Below are positions 1-8,361 of a stretch of DNA of 64,000 nt, in pieces. The DNA lies in the NCBI GenBank assembly GCA_964550615.1, contig CAZKAB010000005.1, positions 15,640 to 79,639 on the forward strand, given 5' to 3'. The notes under the pieces are model-generated. The model worked only from the letters and a program-made list of their open reading frames with translations. It did not search any database and was not told where the DNA came from. A program made the position numbers and the translations under genes. The stretch is from M55B144 sp964550615. Lineage in GTDB: Bacteria > Bipolaricaulota > Bipolaricaulia > UBA7950 > UBA9294. Within the stretch, counting starts at the first letter, position 1; each line of letters begins with the position of its first letter.

Positions 1-178
1 GCTTCTCCAAGATTTCTGCAGTTGCGACGGCGAGTTCAGACTTGCCGCTTCCGGATTCGCCACCAACGCTGATAGCGTATCTTCCGTTGTTCGCCATGAT
101 CGACGGCAGGAGGATCCGAACAATTTCGGTGGCTGCTCTACGATGCTTGTCCTGAACGAGTATCTTGTCTCCTCTCAT
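1..178 (-). CDS. P-loop kinase, N-terminal fragment (uridine kinase/PRK-like)
   Basis: Reading leftward from an ATG at 178, the frame stays open to the window edge for 59 codons. It contains GGESGSGKS, a clear Walker A (P-loop) motif, about 40 residues from the start, preceded by a short helix-rich stretch. The spacing and flanks resemble small-molecule kinases of the uridine kinase/phosphoribulokinase type, but the substrate cannot be read from this fragment. Its ATG overlaps the stop of the upstream glycosyltransferase as ATGA, so the two are probably translationally coupled and act in one sugar pathway. The C-terminus lies outside the window. Confidence 0.7.
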   Translation of the reverse strand, partial: MRGDKILVQDKHRRAATEIVRILLPSIMANNGRYAISVGGESGSGKSELAVATAEILEK

Positions 179-1571
179 TTGGCGATACCTTCTATGTCCA
201 ACTTACCGACGTACAGCTGGTGATGTCGTTGCGCCAGCTTTTCCCAGCAGTATAGATCCTCAATGCTTCTTCTAGCCTCTTCCCCCATTCTCTGCCGTTT
301 CTTGGGATTGGAGATCAGATCAGCCATGGCCGCAGCAAAGGCATCGATGTCTGTGGGGTCTACCAGCTGACCGTTTTCCCCGTTCGCAACAACTTCAGGT
401 GGACCGCCAAACTTCGTTGCGATAACAGGAACTCCACTAGCCATAGCTTCCAGCATGACAATGCCGAACAGCTCATAGCGCGACGGCATTACAAACAGAT
501 CGGCCGCTCCGTAGTACAATGCAACGGTGTCTGGGGGCAGAATGGGCAACCAGTGGACGGATCCAGCGATGGATAGCGTTTCTATCAGGTTTGTCAAGCG
601 ATCGCGTTCTTCAAGTTCGTATGCGTCGTGTTCGTTGACGCCCGCGCTTAGCGCAAACTGCACAGGGCTGTCTTCTCCCAATATCTGCTTTGCCCGGGCT
701 GCCGCACGGAAGTAAAGATCGAAACCCTTGCGGGGATCAAGGCGTCCCAGTGTGAATACTAACGGGTCCGCGGAGAATCCCAGTTTTCTCTTGAGGGCCT
801 GCTTGTCGCTGGGTGGATGGAAGTAGTTGGCATCTACCCCTGGCGGAATGACAGAGATCTTTGCCTCATCCGCCCCGTAAAGCTCAACGAGATCATGCTT
901 TTCGAGGCTTGTTGAGGCGATAACGGTATCACAGCGTTGCAGAATCCTGNNNNNNNNNNNNNNNNNNNNNNNNNNNNNNNNNNNNNNNNNNNNNNNNNNN
1001 NNNNNNNNNNNNNNNNNNNNNNNNNNNNNNNNNNNNNNNNNNNNNNNNNATGCTTTTCGAGGCTTGTTGAGGCGATAACGGTATCACAGCGTTGCAGAAT
1101 CCTGGTTTCAATTGCGATACGCTCCCTGTATTCCGAGGGATCAGCCCCATGCAGTGAAGCCAGTTTGCGTTTGCCTAGAGAGTGCGAAGTATGGATCCAC
1201 TCGCTGGAAGGATCTAGGAGGTCAGCCACATACCCACCGTCCCAAAAATGGGAGCTGATTATCTCGTTACTGCCTAAATAACCGCTGAGCGTCTCAGCAA
1301 ACTCACTGAGATATGGTAGCAGGTCCTCTTTACGCAGGAAACCTTTTGGTCCGCAAGGGATACGGATTACATCTGCCCCGGGCGCCATTTGCTCCCGCTT
1401 TGGCTTGCCATCGGAACGATCCCGAGTGAATGCCAGGACGGTGGTTCCGAGAGCCGCGAGCGCGGACGACAGCTCGCGGATGTAGACGCATTGACCACCG
1501 ACATCCGGTTCTCCAATGCGACCGAGGGGATCGCCATGCGGAGTGATCATCACGACTGATTGGCTAGGCAA
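175..1571 (-). CDS. GT4 glycosyltransferase, sucrose-phosphate-synthase-like (interrupted by an assembly gap)
   Basis: This is a retaining GT-B glycosyltransferase. The N-terminus has the HGDPLGRIGEPDVGGQ donor/acceptor loop seen in sucrose-phosphate and mannosylfructose-phosphate synthases. The C-terminal domain has GRLDPRKGFD and the EX7E motif in SRYELFGIVMLEAM. A 100-N gap at 950-1049 splits it, but the 55 nt on either side of the gap are identical. Removing the gap and one copy leaves 1242 nt, an uninterrupted 413-residue protein. The TTG start at 1571 is chosen because GGAGG lies 6 nt upstream; it overlaps the stop of the deoR-type gene. An ATG at 1550 is an alternative. The exact acceptor sugar is unknown. 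Confidence 0.85.
950..1049. other. Assembly gap (100 N) flanked by identical 55-nt contig ends
   Basis: The 55 nt at 895-949 are repeated exactly at 1050-1104 on the other side of the N run. This is how two contigs sharing a k-mer-length end look when a scaffolder inserts a standard gap instead of merging them. Deleting the Ns and one copy restores the glycosyltransferase frame, so no sequence is missing here. Confidence 0.95.
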
Positions 1572-2319
1572 CTAGAACCTCCACACCTGATTCACGTAAC
1601 TGTTCGAGATTCCTGGACGCGATACCCGAATCGGTCACCAGAACATGTACATGGCTTAGCGACGCCAAAAAGGCGAAGCTATCGACGCCGATCTTGGAAG
1701 CATCCGCCAATACGATCACCTGATCGGCAGCACCGATCATCTTGGCCTTCACCCCCGCCTCTTGGACGTTATTCACTGAGATCCCTTTAGAAGATACACC
1801 ATTCACTCCAAGAAATACCTTATCTACGTGCGTCTTGTCTAGAGCAGCTTCTGCTAGTGGTCCAACAAAGCTCATGCCTGGTTCGTAAAGGCTTCCGCCA
1901 AGTGTGATCAACTCGATATGGGGAGCTCCTACCAGTTCGTTCAGTGTGTAGACCGAGTTGACCAGAACCATGACCTCTCGGCTTCGCAGTTCACGTGCGA
2001 AGAGAAGGGCAGTACTACCGGAATCTATGATAACGCGATCACCATCCACGATCAGATCCAATGCGCGTTTGGCGATGGCCTCCTTTGCCTGAAGGTGAAC
2101 GCTCGTCTTCTCTTGAAATGCAGGCGCAAAACGCATAACTCGGGTTGCGACCGCACCGCCCCTGTTCCGTTTGAGCATTCCTTGCTCTTCCAGCACTTCA
2201 AGATCAATCCGTATTGTAACGGGTGAAACGCCAAATCCTTCACTCAGTTCGGCAACTGTTACCGCCTCACGAGCCAAGACCCATTCTGCGATCCGATGCC
2301 TTCTTTCGTCTACTAGCAT
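1564..2319 (-). CDS. DeoR-family transcriptional regulator
   Basis: A 251-residue DeoR-type repressor of sugar metabolism. Residues 1-55 form the winged helix-turn-helix (RRHRIAEWVLAREAVTVAEL, then SPVTIRIDL). The rest is the sugar-phosphate-binding domain related to ribose-5-phosphate isomerase, with the typical DSGSTALLFAREL, LGGSLYEP and ADASKIG segments. The ATG at 2319 starts the domain cleanly and has GGAAG upstream; the longer open frame to 2391 adds no conserved sequence. The gene overlaps the start of the GT4 gene, so it probably autoregulates an operon of regulator, glycosyltransferase and kinase. The effector is likely a sugar phosphate by analogy with the family. Confidence 0.9.
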   Translation of the reverse strand: MLVDERRHRIAEWVLAREAVTVAELSEGFGVSPVTIRIDLEVLEEQGMLKRNRGGAVATRVMRFAPAFQEKTSVHLQAKEAIAKRALDLIVDGDRVIIDSGSTALLFARELRSREVMVLVNSVYTLNELVGAPHIELITLGGSLYEPGMSFVGPLAEAALDKTHVDKVFLGVNGVSSKGISVNNVQEAGVKAKMIGAADQVIVLADASKIGVDSFAFLASLSHVHVLVTDSGIASRNLEQLRESGVEVLVA

Positions 2320-2351
2320 TTCACTTCCGCTAAACGTCTTTTCACTTTCAC

Positions 2352-2380
2352 ATTCTAGCACTTTGTTCCAAGTGAGGCAA
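2352..2380 (-). promoter_or_regulatory. Promoter of the deoR-type operon
   Basis: Reading on the minus strand, TTGCCT (2375-2380) and TAGAAT (2352-2357) are separated by 17 nt, a good sigma-70 match about 30 nt upstream of the regulator's ATG. Confidence 0.65.
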
Positions 2381-2391
2381 GAACGGCCCAC

Positions 2392-2804
2392 AACATAGTC
2401 TCTTGCCGAGGCTGGTTCGAAACACTTGATACGGGAGGGCCAGCATGCTTTTGACCAAGTCTGCTGACAGCAATCTTCTTGCTTATTGTCGGCGGAGATC
2501 GCGGAGCCCTTTGTTGATCAGGCAGACTTCGCTTTGAAGCCGTGAATCCTTGTAATGCGATCTGTGTCTTGTTCAATCAGACAGGATAAGATTGAGCCTT
2601 GGCAATCCGCTGCCGCAGCCAATAGTTCTGCGGTTACTGGCACTGGCGAGCTAGTTGCTTTGTCATCCTGTGTCTTTTTGGATGCTATTGCGAGGGACCT
2701 TTGCTGCGCCACGTGCATTGCGATCACGCCTCGTCGTCGTAACAGCGGGTCTTGCGATCGCTCAAGCAGAAGCCGGTTCAGCGGGGAGAACGCATCGGCA
2801 ATTG
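2392..2804. other. Intergenic stretch without a supported gene
   Basis: Between the deoR-type promoter and the pfkA control region I find no open frame with a plausible start signal, conserved motif or family resemblance. Short frames on both strands are low-complexity and lack ribosome-binding sites. It could hold a decayed gene. Confidence 0.5.
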
Positions 2805-2867
2805 CTTGTAAATGACTATTACAAGAGCATTTTCCATAGGGTTGTTACAGCCATGCGTGTACTGTAA
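2805..2867 (+). promoter_or_regulatory. Two inverted repeats upstream of pfkA, operator-like
   Basis: CTTGTAA-N7-TTACAAG (2805-2825) and TTACAG-N11-CTGTAA (2845-2867) are both perfect inverted repeats and share the TTACA/TGTAA half-site. They end 11 nt before the pfkA ATG. No convincing -35/-10 pair is visible between them. Two related palindromes just upstream of a glycolytic gene suggest binding of a dimeric regulator, but the factor is unknown. Confidence 0.45.
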
Positions 2868-2878
2868 GCTCAAACATC

Positions 2879-3865
2879 ATGCGACTAGGAATACTAACGA
2901 GCGGGGGCGATTCCCCCGGGATGAATGCAGCTGTTCGCGCTGCGGTCCGTGGCGGAACGGACATTGGGCTGGAGCTTGTCGGTATCATGCATGGCTATGA
3001 GGGGCTGATCGAGGGTGACATGATGCCGCTCGACAACCGTGCGGTCGGAGGGATACTCGAACGGGGAGGAACATTCCTCGGGAGTGCCCGATCAAAGGAG
3101 TTTCGCGTCGAGTCGGGTCAACGGAAGGCACTTGCCTCGATCGAGCGTGCCGGACTTGATGGATTGATCGTAATCGGCGGAAACGGGTCTTTGGCAGGGG
3201 CAAGATGGCTTCAGGAGAGTGGTGTCCCCACCGTGGGAATACCGGCCTCGATCGACAACGATGTCTATGGGACGGCGATGGCGATTGGTGTGGACACGGC
3301 GCTTAACACGGTGGTCGAGTCTCTTGACCGTATTCGAGACACGGCGATCTCTCATGATCGAGCGTTCGTTGTGGAAGTTATGGGCAGAAGTTCAGGATAC
3401 ATCGCACTTATGGGTGGTCTGGCCGGCGGGGCGGAAGTGGTTCTTGTCCCTGAGTTCCCGGAGTCGCTCGATCAGATTGAGGCGAGCGTGGTCGAGGGCG
3501 TGAAGAAGGGCAAGCATCATTCGATCATCGTAGTTGCCGAGGGCTTCTCCCCCGCGGATTCACCCCAGACTGAGAAAGCTGCAGGGCGCATTGTGAGCGA
3601 TTTTCTTGCGGCGAAGGGAACTCTTGAGACTCGTCTTACCATTCTGGGGCACTTGCAGCGCGGTGGATCGCCCAGCGCTTTTGATCGGATCATCGCGTGT
3701 CGGCTGGGAGAGGCAGCGGTGCGTGTCTTGGCGCAGGGTGATTCCGGCGTGATGGTGGCTCTCAGCGGCCGCGATGTGAGCACGGTGAGCCTGTCCGATA
3801 TTGATCGGCCGAGCACGAACTTCAATCCGGACATCTACAAACTGATCAACAAGATTGCAAACTAG
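2879..3865 (+). CDS. pfkA: 6-phosphofructokinase
   Basis: PfkA phosphorylates fructose 6-phosphate to fructose 1,6-bisphosphate in the cytoplasm. At 328 residues it has the usual bacterial length. GGDSPGMNA near the N-terminus binds ATP, SIDNDV carries the catalytic aspartate, and EVMGR binds the sugar phosphate. Two positions differ from the textbook enzyme: the metal-binding GGDGS motif reads GGNGS, and TIDND reads SIDND. The glycine after the variable residue is the state typical of ATP-dependent rather than pyrophosphate-dependent enzymes. The 3' end overlaps the convergent ROK kinase gene by 20 nt. Upstream are two palindromes that may regulate it. Confidence 0.93.
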   Translation: MRLGILTSGGDSPGMNAAVRAAVRGGTDIGLELVGIMHGYEGLIEGDMMPLDNRAVGGILERGGTFLGSARSKEFRVESGQRKALASIERAGLDGLIVIGGNGSLAGARWLQESGVPTVGIPASIDNDVYGTAMAIGVDTALNTVVESLDRIRDTAISHDRAFVVEVMGRSSGYIALMGGLAGGAEVVLVPEFPESLDQIEASVVEGVKKGKHHSIIVVAEGFSPADSPQTEKAAGRIVSDFLAAKGTLETRLTILGHLQRGGSPSAFDRIIACRLGEAAVRVLAQGDSGVMVALSGRDVSTVSLSDIDRPSTNFNPDIYKLINKIAN

Positions 3866-4949
3866 CCGGCGCCCAGTTTTGGCGAGCGAGAACGATTGCT
3901 CCGTACTCGACGGCATTCCTCCCGAGGGGAGTGAGTGTCACCTCAGGAGGTGCGACGTTCAGATGAGTACACATCTCTTCATGCATCGGATCGACGATCT
4001 CCGGATGGTTGACTGCGATGCTTCCGCCCAACGTAATGAGTGACGGGTCATACGCATTGGCAATTGCGGAGAGAACAATCCCTCCATAATGGGTGAAGTC
4101 GGATATAACATTCTTTGCCAACTCGTCTCCCGCAGTGGCTGCTTTAAAGACGAGCGAAGGCGTGATCGAGTCTAGGATATGCCATGAGGCCCCAGTACTT
4201 TCGGAAGCTAGTAGGGTGCTTTCGTCGGTCTCCTGCTTGGCAAGCTGCAACAACGCCGACTGCCTGGATAGTCCATCGTCCACCAGGCGAAGACGAGCGT
4301 TCTTCACGATTCCGTTTCCCGAACAATACGCCTCGGCGCAGCCAACATTTCCACATCCGCAACGGATTCCGTCTTCTTTGACGACGATGTGTCCGATCTC
4401 GGCCGCGTTCCCGTCTTTGCCGAGCAGGAGATGCCCTCCGCTCCACACGCCGGCGCCCAGGCCGGTGCTCATGGTAACATAGACAAGGTGCAGGTCTTTC
4501 TTATCGGCGATATCCTTCCCTGCTCCGAAGAACACCTCGCCGAGAACGGCGGTGTTGCAGTCATTCTCCAGCATGACTGGAACCGAGAATGCCTGTCGGA
4601 GCGGATCGACCAACGGGATGTACAGTACAGATTCGGAGACGCTCTCAGGGATATCGATCGAGATGTTGGGGGGGTTCCTGATCGCTCCGTACTGAAGCGG
4701 ACCTGCTGATCCGATTCCGATCCCATCGATCTTGGAGACGCCGGCGTCGCATAGCAGTCGCCGTAGCGTGTCTTCTATCTGTGAAGCCGGTCCATACGAG
4801 GCGATGCCGTCGTGCCACGCAGAGATTTCGCCTCTTTCATGAGACAACGGGCTCTCTCGTCGGGCAATGATTGCGCCTGTGCTGTCGGCGACAACGATCG
4901 TTAGCTTCGTTCCGCCCAAGTCGATTCCCACTAGATGTCCGCTTCCCAT
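3846..4949 (-). CDS. ROK-family sugar kinase (glucokinase-like)
   Basis: A 367-residue ROK protein. GIDLGGTK near the N-terminus is the ATP-binding phosphate-1 motif, STGLGAGVW is the second, and CGCGNVGCAEAYCSG holds the structural zinc and ROK signature; the catalytic aspartate lies in ENDCN. There is no N-terminal helix-turn-helix, so this is a kinase rather than a NagC/XylR repressor. The ATG at 4949 is chosen because AAAGGAG lies 5 nt upstream and the ROK fold begins at once; the open frame to 5270 has no family sequence. It diverges from the GntR-SBP regulator and importer genes, so it probably phosphorylates the imported sugar or one derived from it. Confidence 0.9.
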   Translation of the reverse strand: MGSGHLVGIDLGGTKLTIVVADSTGAIIARRESPLSHERGEISAWHDGIASYGPASQIEDTLRRLLCDAGVSKIDGIGIGSAGPLQYGAIRNPPNISIDIPESVSESVLYIPLVDPLRQAFSVPVMLENDCNTAVLGEVFFGAGKDIADKKDLHLVYVTMSTGLGAGVWSGGHLLLGKDGNAAEIGHIVVKEDGIRCGCGNVGCAEAYCSGNGIVKNARLRLVDDGLSRQSALLQLAKQETDESTLLASESTGASWHILDSITPSLVFKAATAGDELAKNVISDFTHYGGIVLSAIANAYDPSLITLGGSIAVNHPEIVDPMHEEMCTHLNVAPPEVTLTPLGRNAVEYGAIVLARQNWAPASLQSC

Positions 4950-5153
4950 TCTGCTCCTTTCTCGGCGTCGTCTTCTTCCTATTCTACCCGGAATCGATTG
5001 CTCAGGCCTGACTGAGGGGGGCATCCTCACTTCAAGAGTAGTGTGATTGGACCAGAAACGGAACACGCGGCAGCTATCGGAGGCCTCGCGCATGCGATGA
5101 TTTTGGCGAGATGTATCGGTATGGTTTGTCCGGCCGCTGCGATCGGCGTCATC

Positions 5154-5162
5154 TGGTATGAT
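5154..5162 (+). promoter_or_regulatory. Extended -10 promoter candidate for the GntR-SBP gene
   Basis: TGGTATGAT is an extended -10 element (TG-N-TATGAT) about 50 nt upstream of the regulator's ATG. No good -35 is present, as is common for extended -10 promoters. Confidence 0.4.
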
Positions 5163-5213
5163 AAGATTCATGGTGGACGGACTGGGGCGAGTGAGCTGGA
5201 GAGAGGGGAAGAG

Positions 5214-6835
5214 ATGAACGAGTTGAAAAACGGAATCGACAAACGATCCCACCTCCCGCTCTATCAGCAATTGAAGAAGATCATAAAGAACAAGATCGAG
5301 CAGGGGGAACTCAAGCNNNNNNNNNNNNNNNNNNNNNNNNNNNNNNNNNNNNNNNNNNNNNNNNNNNNNNNNNNNNNNNNNNNNNNNNNNNNNNNNNNNN
5401 NNNNNNNNNNNNNNNNTATCAGCAATTGAAGAAGATCATAAAGAACAAGATCGAGCAGGGGGAACTCAAGCCTGGAACGCGCATTCCGCCTGAGCATGCA
5501 TTGTGCGATATGTTTGAGATCAGTCGCGCTCCTGTGCGTCAGGCACTCACCGAGCTTGTCAATGAAGGGTTCCTGTTCCGGCAACAAGGAAGCGGCACGT
5601 TTGTCGTCGAACGATTACGAGAAACGGCGCAATCAATGAAAGTTGTAGTTCCAGAAGCGATGTGGGGGCAGTATCTACGCAAAGCCCTTAGACTCCAAAC
5701 CGACGATTACGCAAGCCTGCAGATCTCGCTGGATGTGCAGGTGTCCGGCAGGCCGCAACTGCATTCGCAGCTTCTTTCGGCAGTGGGGCGGGGAGAGGCC
5801 CCCGACATTGCGCTCATTGATTGGGCTTGGGTGAGTGAGTTTGCGGACCTTCGTTTCTTGCAGCGCATCGAGCTTCTTGACGAGAGCTGGGCAAACGAAC
5901 TCAGAGCGGATCTCTTCCCTGCGTTTGTCGATCAGAGAGCTCCTGCTCTGTACGGAGTCCAGCCTGAGGCGAACGTGACTGTGCTCTGGTATCGAAAAGA
6001 TTGGTTTGAGCGTGAGGGCAAGTCTCCGCCGCAAACATGGGATGAACTTGTGCAGGTCACTCAACACTTCAAACGCTACGTCGGATTTCCGTTGGTTCTT
6101 GCAGCCGGACGCCGCGCTGGGGAGACGACCACCTATCAACTGCTTCCGTTCCTCTGGTCCGCTGGCGGCGACCTCCTGTCTCAGGGCAGGGTTACGCTAG
6201 ATGAGCGGGCTGTTCTTGCGCTTACGTTCATTCGCGATCTCGTCCACAAGTATCGCGTTGTCTCACCCGACGTCACCTCGTACTCGTGGGATCAACCTTC
6301 GCGGCAGTTCGCAAACGGCAAAGCGGCCATGGCCATGGGCGGGAGTTATGAGAAGCCGCTCATTCAGGCAGAGTTCGGATGGGACGATAAGGCCTTTCGC
6401 GACAAGGTCGGCTGCATCCCTGTGCCGGCTGGCCCCAACGGTAGACAGGCGGCGGTCGCCGGGGGGATGGTTTACGTGATCTTCCGCCAGTCGAAGAACC
6501 CCAAACTTGCCCTTGAGGTGCTGAAACGGGTGGTCGCTCCGCCTCTGATGCGCGAGTTCTGTATGAAAACTGGCCGTAGTCCCACGCGACGGTCCGTGGC
6601 CGCTACCCTGAATGGAGAAGGAGACTGGTTTTCTCACAGAGTCTCGAATCTCCTACACATTGCGCGAACGCGGATGAACATCCCTGCGTATGCCCGCGTA
6701 TCAGAGCAATTCCAGATCATGATCGAAGACGCTGTCTCTGCTCGTGTGCCTCCACGAGACGCGGTGGTCAAGGCGCGGGAGATAATCGAAGTGTTGATCG
6801 GTCAGAAGAGACGTCTGCACTCCCTTCCTAACTAG
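5214..6835 (+). CDS. GntR-family regulator fused to an ABC-type solute-binding domain
   Basis: Corrected for the 155 nt of gap and duplicated sequence, this is a 488-residue protein. Residues 1-75 are a GntR winged helix (LPLYQQLKKIIKNKIEQGEL, then PGTRIPPEHALCDMFEISR and a GSGTFV wing). From about residue 90 to the end it resembles family 1 extracellular sugar-binding proteins: GEAPDIALIDWAWVSEF, VLWYRKDWFEREGKSPPQTW and KAAMAMGGSYEKP each have a counterpart in the transporter's own binding protein encoded next door. No signal peptide or membrane segment is present, so it acts in the cytoplasm. It probably senses the imported sugar with a recruited binding-protein domain and controls the adjacent importer. 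GAGAGGGGAAG precedes the ATG. Confidence 0.88.
5317..5416. other. Assembly gap (100 N) flanked by identical 55-nt contig ends
   Basis: The 55 nt at 5262-5316 recur exactly at 5417-5471. Removing the Ns and one copy leaves a single open frame for the GntR-SBP protein, so this is the same scaffolding artefact as at 950-1049 and no sequence is missing. Confidence 0.95.
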
Positions 6836-6871
6836 GATATCGCCGGGTTGCTCGGCAGTACAAGTCCCCGC

Positions 6872-6901
6872 TTGACACCCACGTCATTTGTGTGCTATTT
6901 T
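6872..6901 (+). promoter_or_regulatory. Promoter of the sugar ABC transporter operon
   Basis: A consensus TTGACA (6872-6877) is followed after 18 nt by TATTTT (6896-6901). The leader to the binding-protein gene is about 100 nt and ends in a strong GGAGG. Confidence 0.7.
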
Positions 6902-6913
6902 TGTCATAACAAA
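6900..6913 (+). promoter_or_regulatory. Putative operator of the GntR-SBP regulator
   Basis: TTTGT-CATA-ACAAA is a perfect inverted repeat that begins at the last bases of the -10 box and covers the likely transcription start. Its TTGT-N4-ACAA form resembles GntR-family operators such as those of AraR. Its position would block RNA polymerase, so the GntR-SBP protein encoded just upstream is the obvious candidate to bind it. Confidence 0.55.
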
Positions 6914-7007
6914 TTTCTGATTCGATGTGGAGGTGGTCGAAGACTCGACAACTAGACTGTTTGGAGTTGATGGGAAGGGGAACCGGTAATCAAAGGAGGG
7001 AAACGGG

Positions 7008-8348
7008 ATGAAAAGTGGTTGGAAGTGCGTATTGGCAATTGTCTTGATTGTCATGGGCGTAGCTGCGGCTTATGCGGCAGACAAGACGGTGGTCGAGTTT
7101 TGGACAACGGACAATGAGCCTGATCGCGTCGCCGTGTATGAAGCAGTTGCAGCGCGGTTCATGGCAGAGAATCCGAGTATCGAAGTTAAGATCGTTCCCG
7201 TTCAGGAAGCTGATATCAGCCAACGCATCGCTACGGCGACGGCGGCGAATCAACTGCCGGACATTGTCCGCATGGGAATCGAGCGAGTAGCCAGTTTCTC
7301 GGCCGATGGGATTATCGATGAGGACGCGGCTATGGCCGTCATCAACGATCTGGGGTTGAGCGATTTCCGCGCCGGCCCGCTTTCGATGGTGATCGATCCG
7401 TCCACCGGCAAGTATGCAGCGATTCCTTACGACGGTTGGATTCAGGCCATTTGGTATCGGGAAGATCTCTTCAAAGACAATAACCTCACGCCGCCTGTGT
7501 CCTGGGCGGATATCAACGCCGCGGTCGACAAACTGCCCGGAAAGAGCGGCCTCTTGTATGCGCTCGGCTTGGGCACTGATCCGGGACAGAATTACGGGCA
7601 ACAGGTGTTCGAACAGGTGGCGATCTCCAACGACGCGTGGCCGTTCGACAAAGACGGAAACGTGACCATGGATACGCCAAACATGGTGGAGGCGCTCCGG
7701 TTCTACACCAATCTGCAACGTGGGGCGATACCAGGTCCGCAATACTGGCAAGGTGCCCGTGAAGCTTATGAGCTTGGTCAGTCCGCGATGCTCTTCTACA
7801 GCACCTACATCATGGATGACCTCGTTGAGGGATCCGGTTTGGCGGCGGGAGGCAAGGTTCAGATCCCGATAAAGAATCTTCCTCTCAAGACGGGATTCGC
7901 GGCCAAGATGGTCGGTCCGAATGGATCCGGGACGTATGGACAGCTAGTGACTCTGGGCATCATGAAGGGCGCCGATCCGGCCGCGCAGAAGGTCGTTGAA
8001 TGGTTCCTAACTGGGCAGAACTATCAAGATGTCCTTGCGTTGGCTCCGTTCGGAAAGGTGCCGGTTCTCAAGAGTGCGGTCGCCGGATGGCAGACGCTTA
8101 GCCCATTCTTCGCCCACTATTCGAGCGACACGCTGAATCAAATTGCGAATGGATTTGACACGATGCAGCGGTGGCTCTTCCGTCCCGACTACGATGCCAC
8201 CGAGCGCGCCGTGATCGGAGACATCGAAGGGCGACTGTTGATTCCGCAAGTTATCAGCAACATTGCACTGGAGAAGACCATGACTCCGGAATCCGCGGCG
8301 AAATGGCTTCAGCAGCAAGTGGAGGCGATGCTTGCCGAACGCGAGTGA
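7008..8348 (+). CDS. ABC transporter sugar-binding protein (family 1)
   Basis: A 446-residue exported binding protein of a carbohydrate importer. Residues 1-24 are a signal peptide (MKSGWKCVLAIVLIVMGVAA, probable cleavage after AYA). The mature part starts KTVVEFWTTDNEPDR and has the family features ANQLPDIVRM, AIWYREDLF and NGSGTYGQLV. No lipobox cysteine is seen, so it is probably soluble outside the membrane or held by its signal sequence. GGAGGGAAACGGG precedes the ATG. It heads an operon with two permeases and shares local similarity with the binding domain of the upstream GntR-SBP regulator. The substrate is not readable from sequence. Confidence 0.92.
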   Translation: MKSGWKCVLAIVLIVMGVAAAYAADKTVVEFWTTDNEPDRVAVYEAVAARFMAENPSIEVKIVPVQEADISQRIATATAANQLPDIVRMGIERVASFSADGIIDEDAAMAVINDLGLSDFRAGPLSMVIDPSTGKYAAIPYDGWIQAIWYREDLFKDNNLTPPVSWADINAAVDKLPGKSGLLYALGLGTDPGQNYGQQVFEQVAISNDAWPFDKDGNVTMDTPNMVEALRFYTNLQRGAIPGPQYWQGAREAYELGQSAMLFYSTYIMDDLVEGSGLAAGGKVQIPIKNLPLKTGFAAKMVGPNGSGTYGQLVTLGIMKGADPAAQKVVEWFLTGQNYQDVLALAPFGKVPVLKSAVAGWQTLSPFFAHYSSDTLNQIANGFDTMQRWLFRPDYDATERAVIGDIEGRLLIPQVISNIALEKTMTPESAAKWLQQQVEAMLAERE

Positions 8349-8361
8349 AATCTATCTCTCT

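Noticed and set aside
834..1571. Apparent frameshift or truncation of the GT4 gene
   Set aside because: Explained fully by the duplicated 55-nt contig ends around the N run; the true frame is intact.
2518..2727. 69-codon open frame on the minus strand upstream of pfkA, with another on the plus strand
   Set aside because: No convincing ribosome-binding site, no family resemblance, and composition like the surrounding noncoding sequence.
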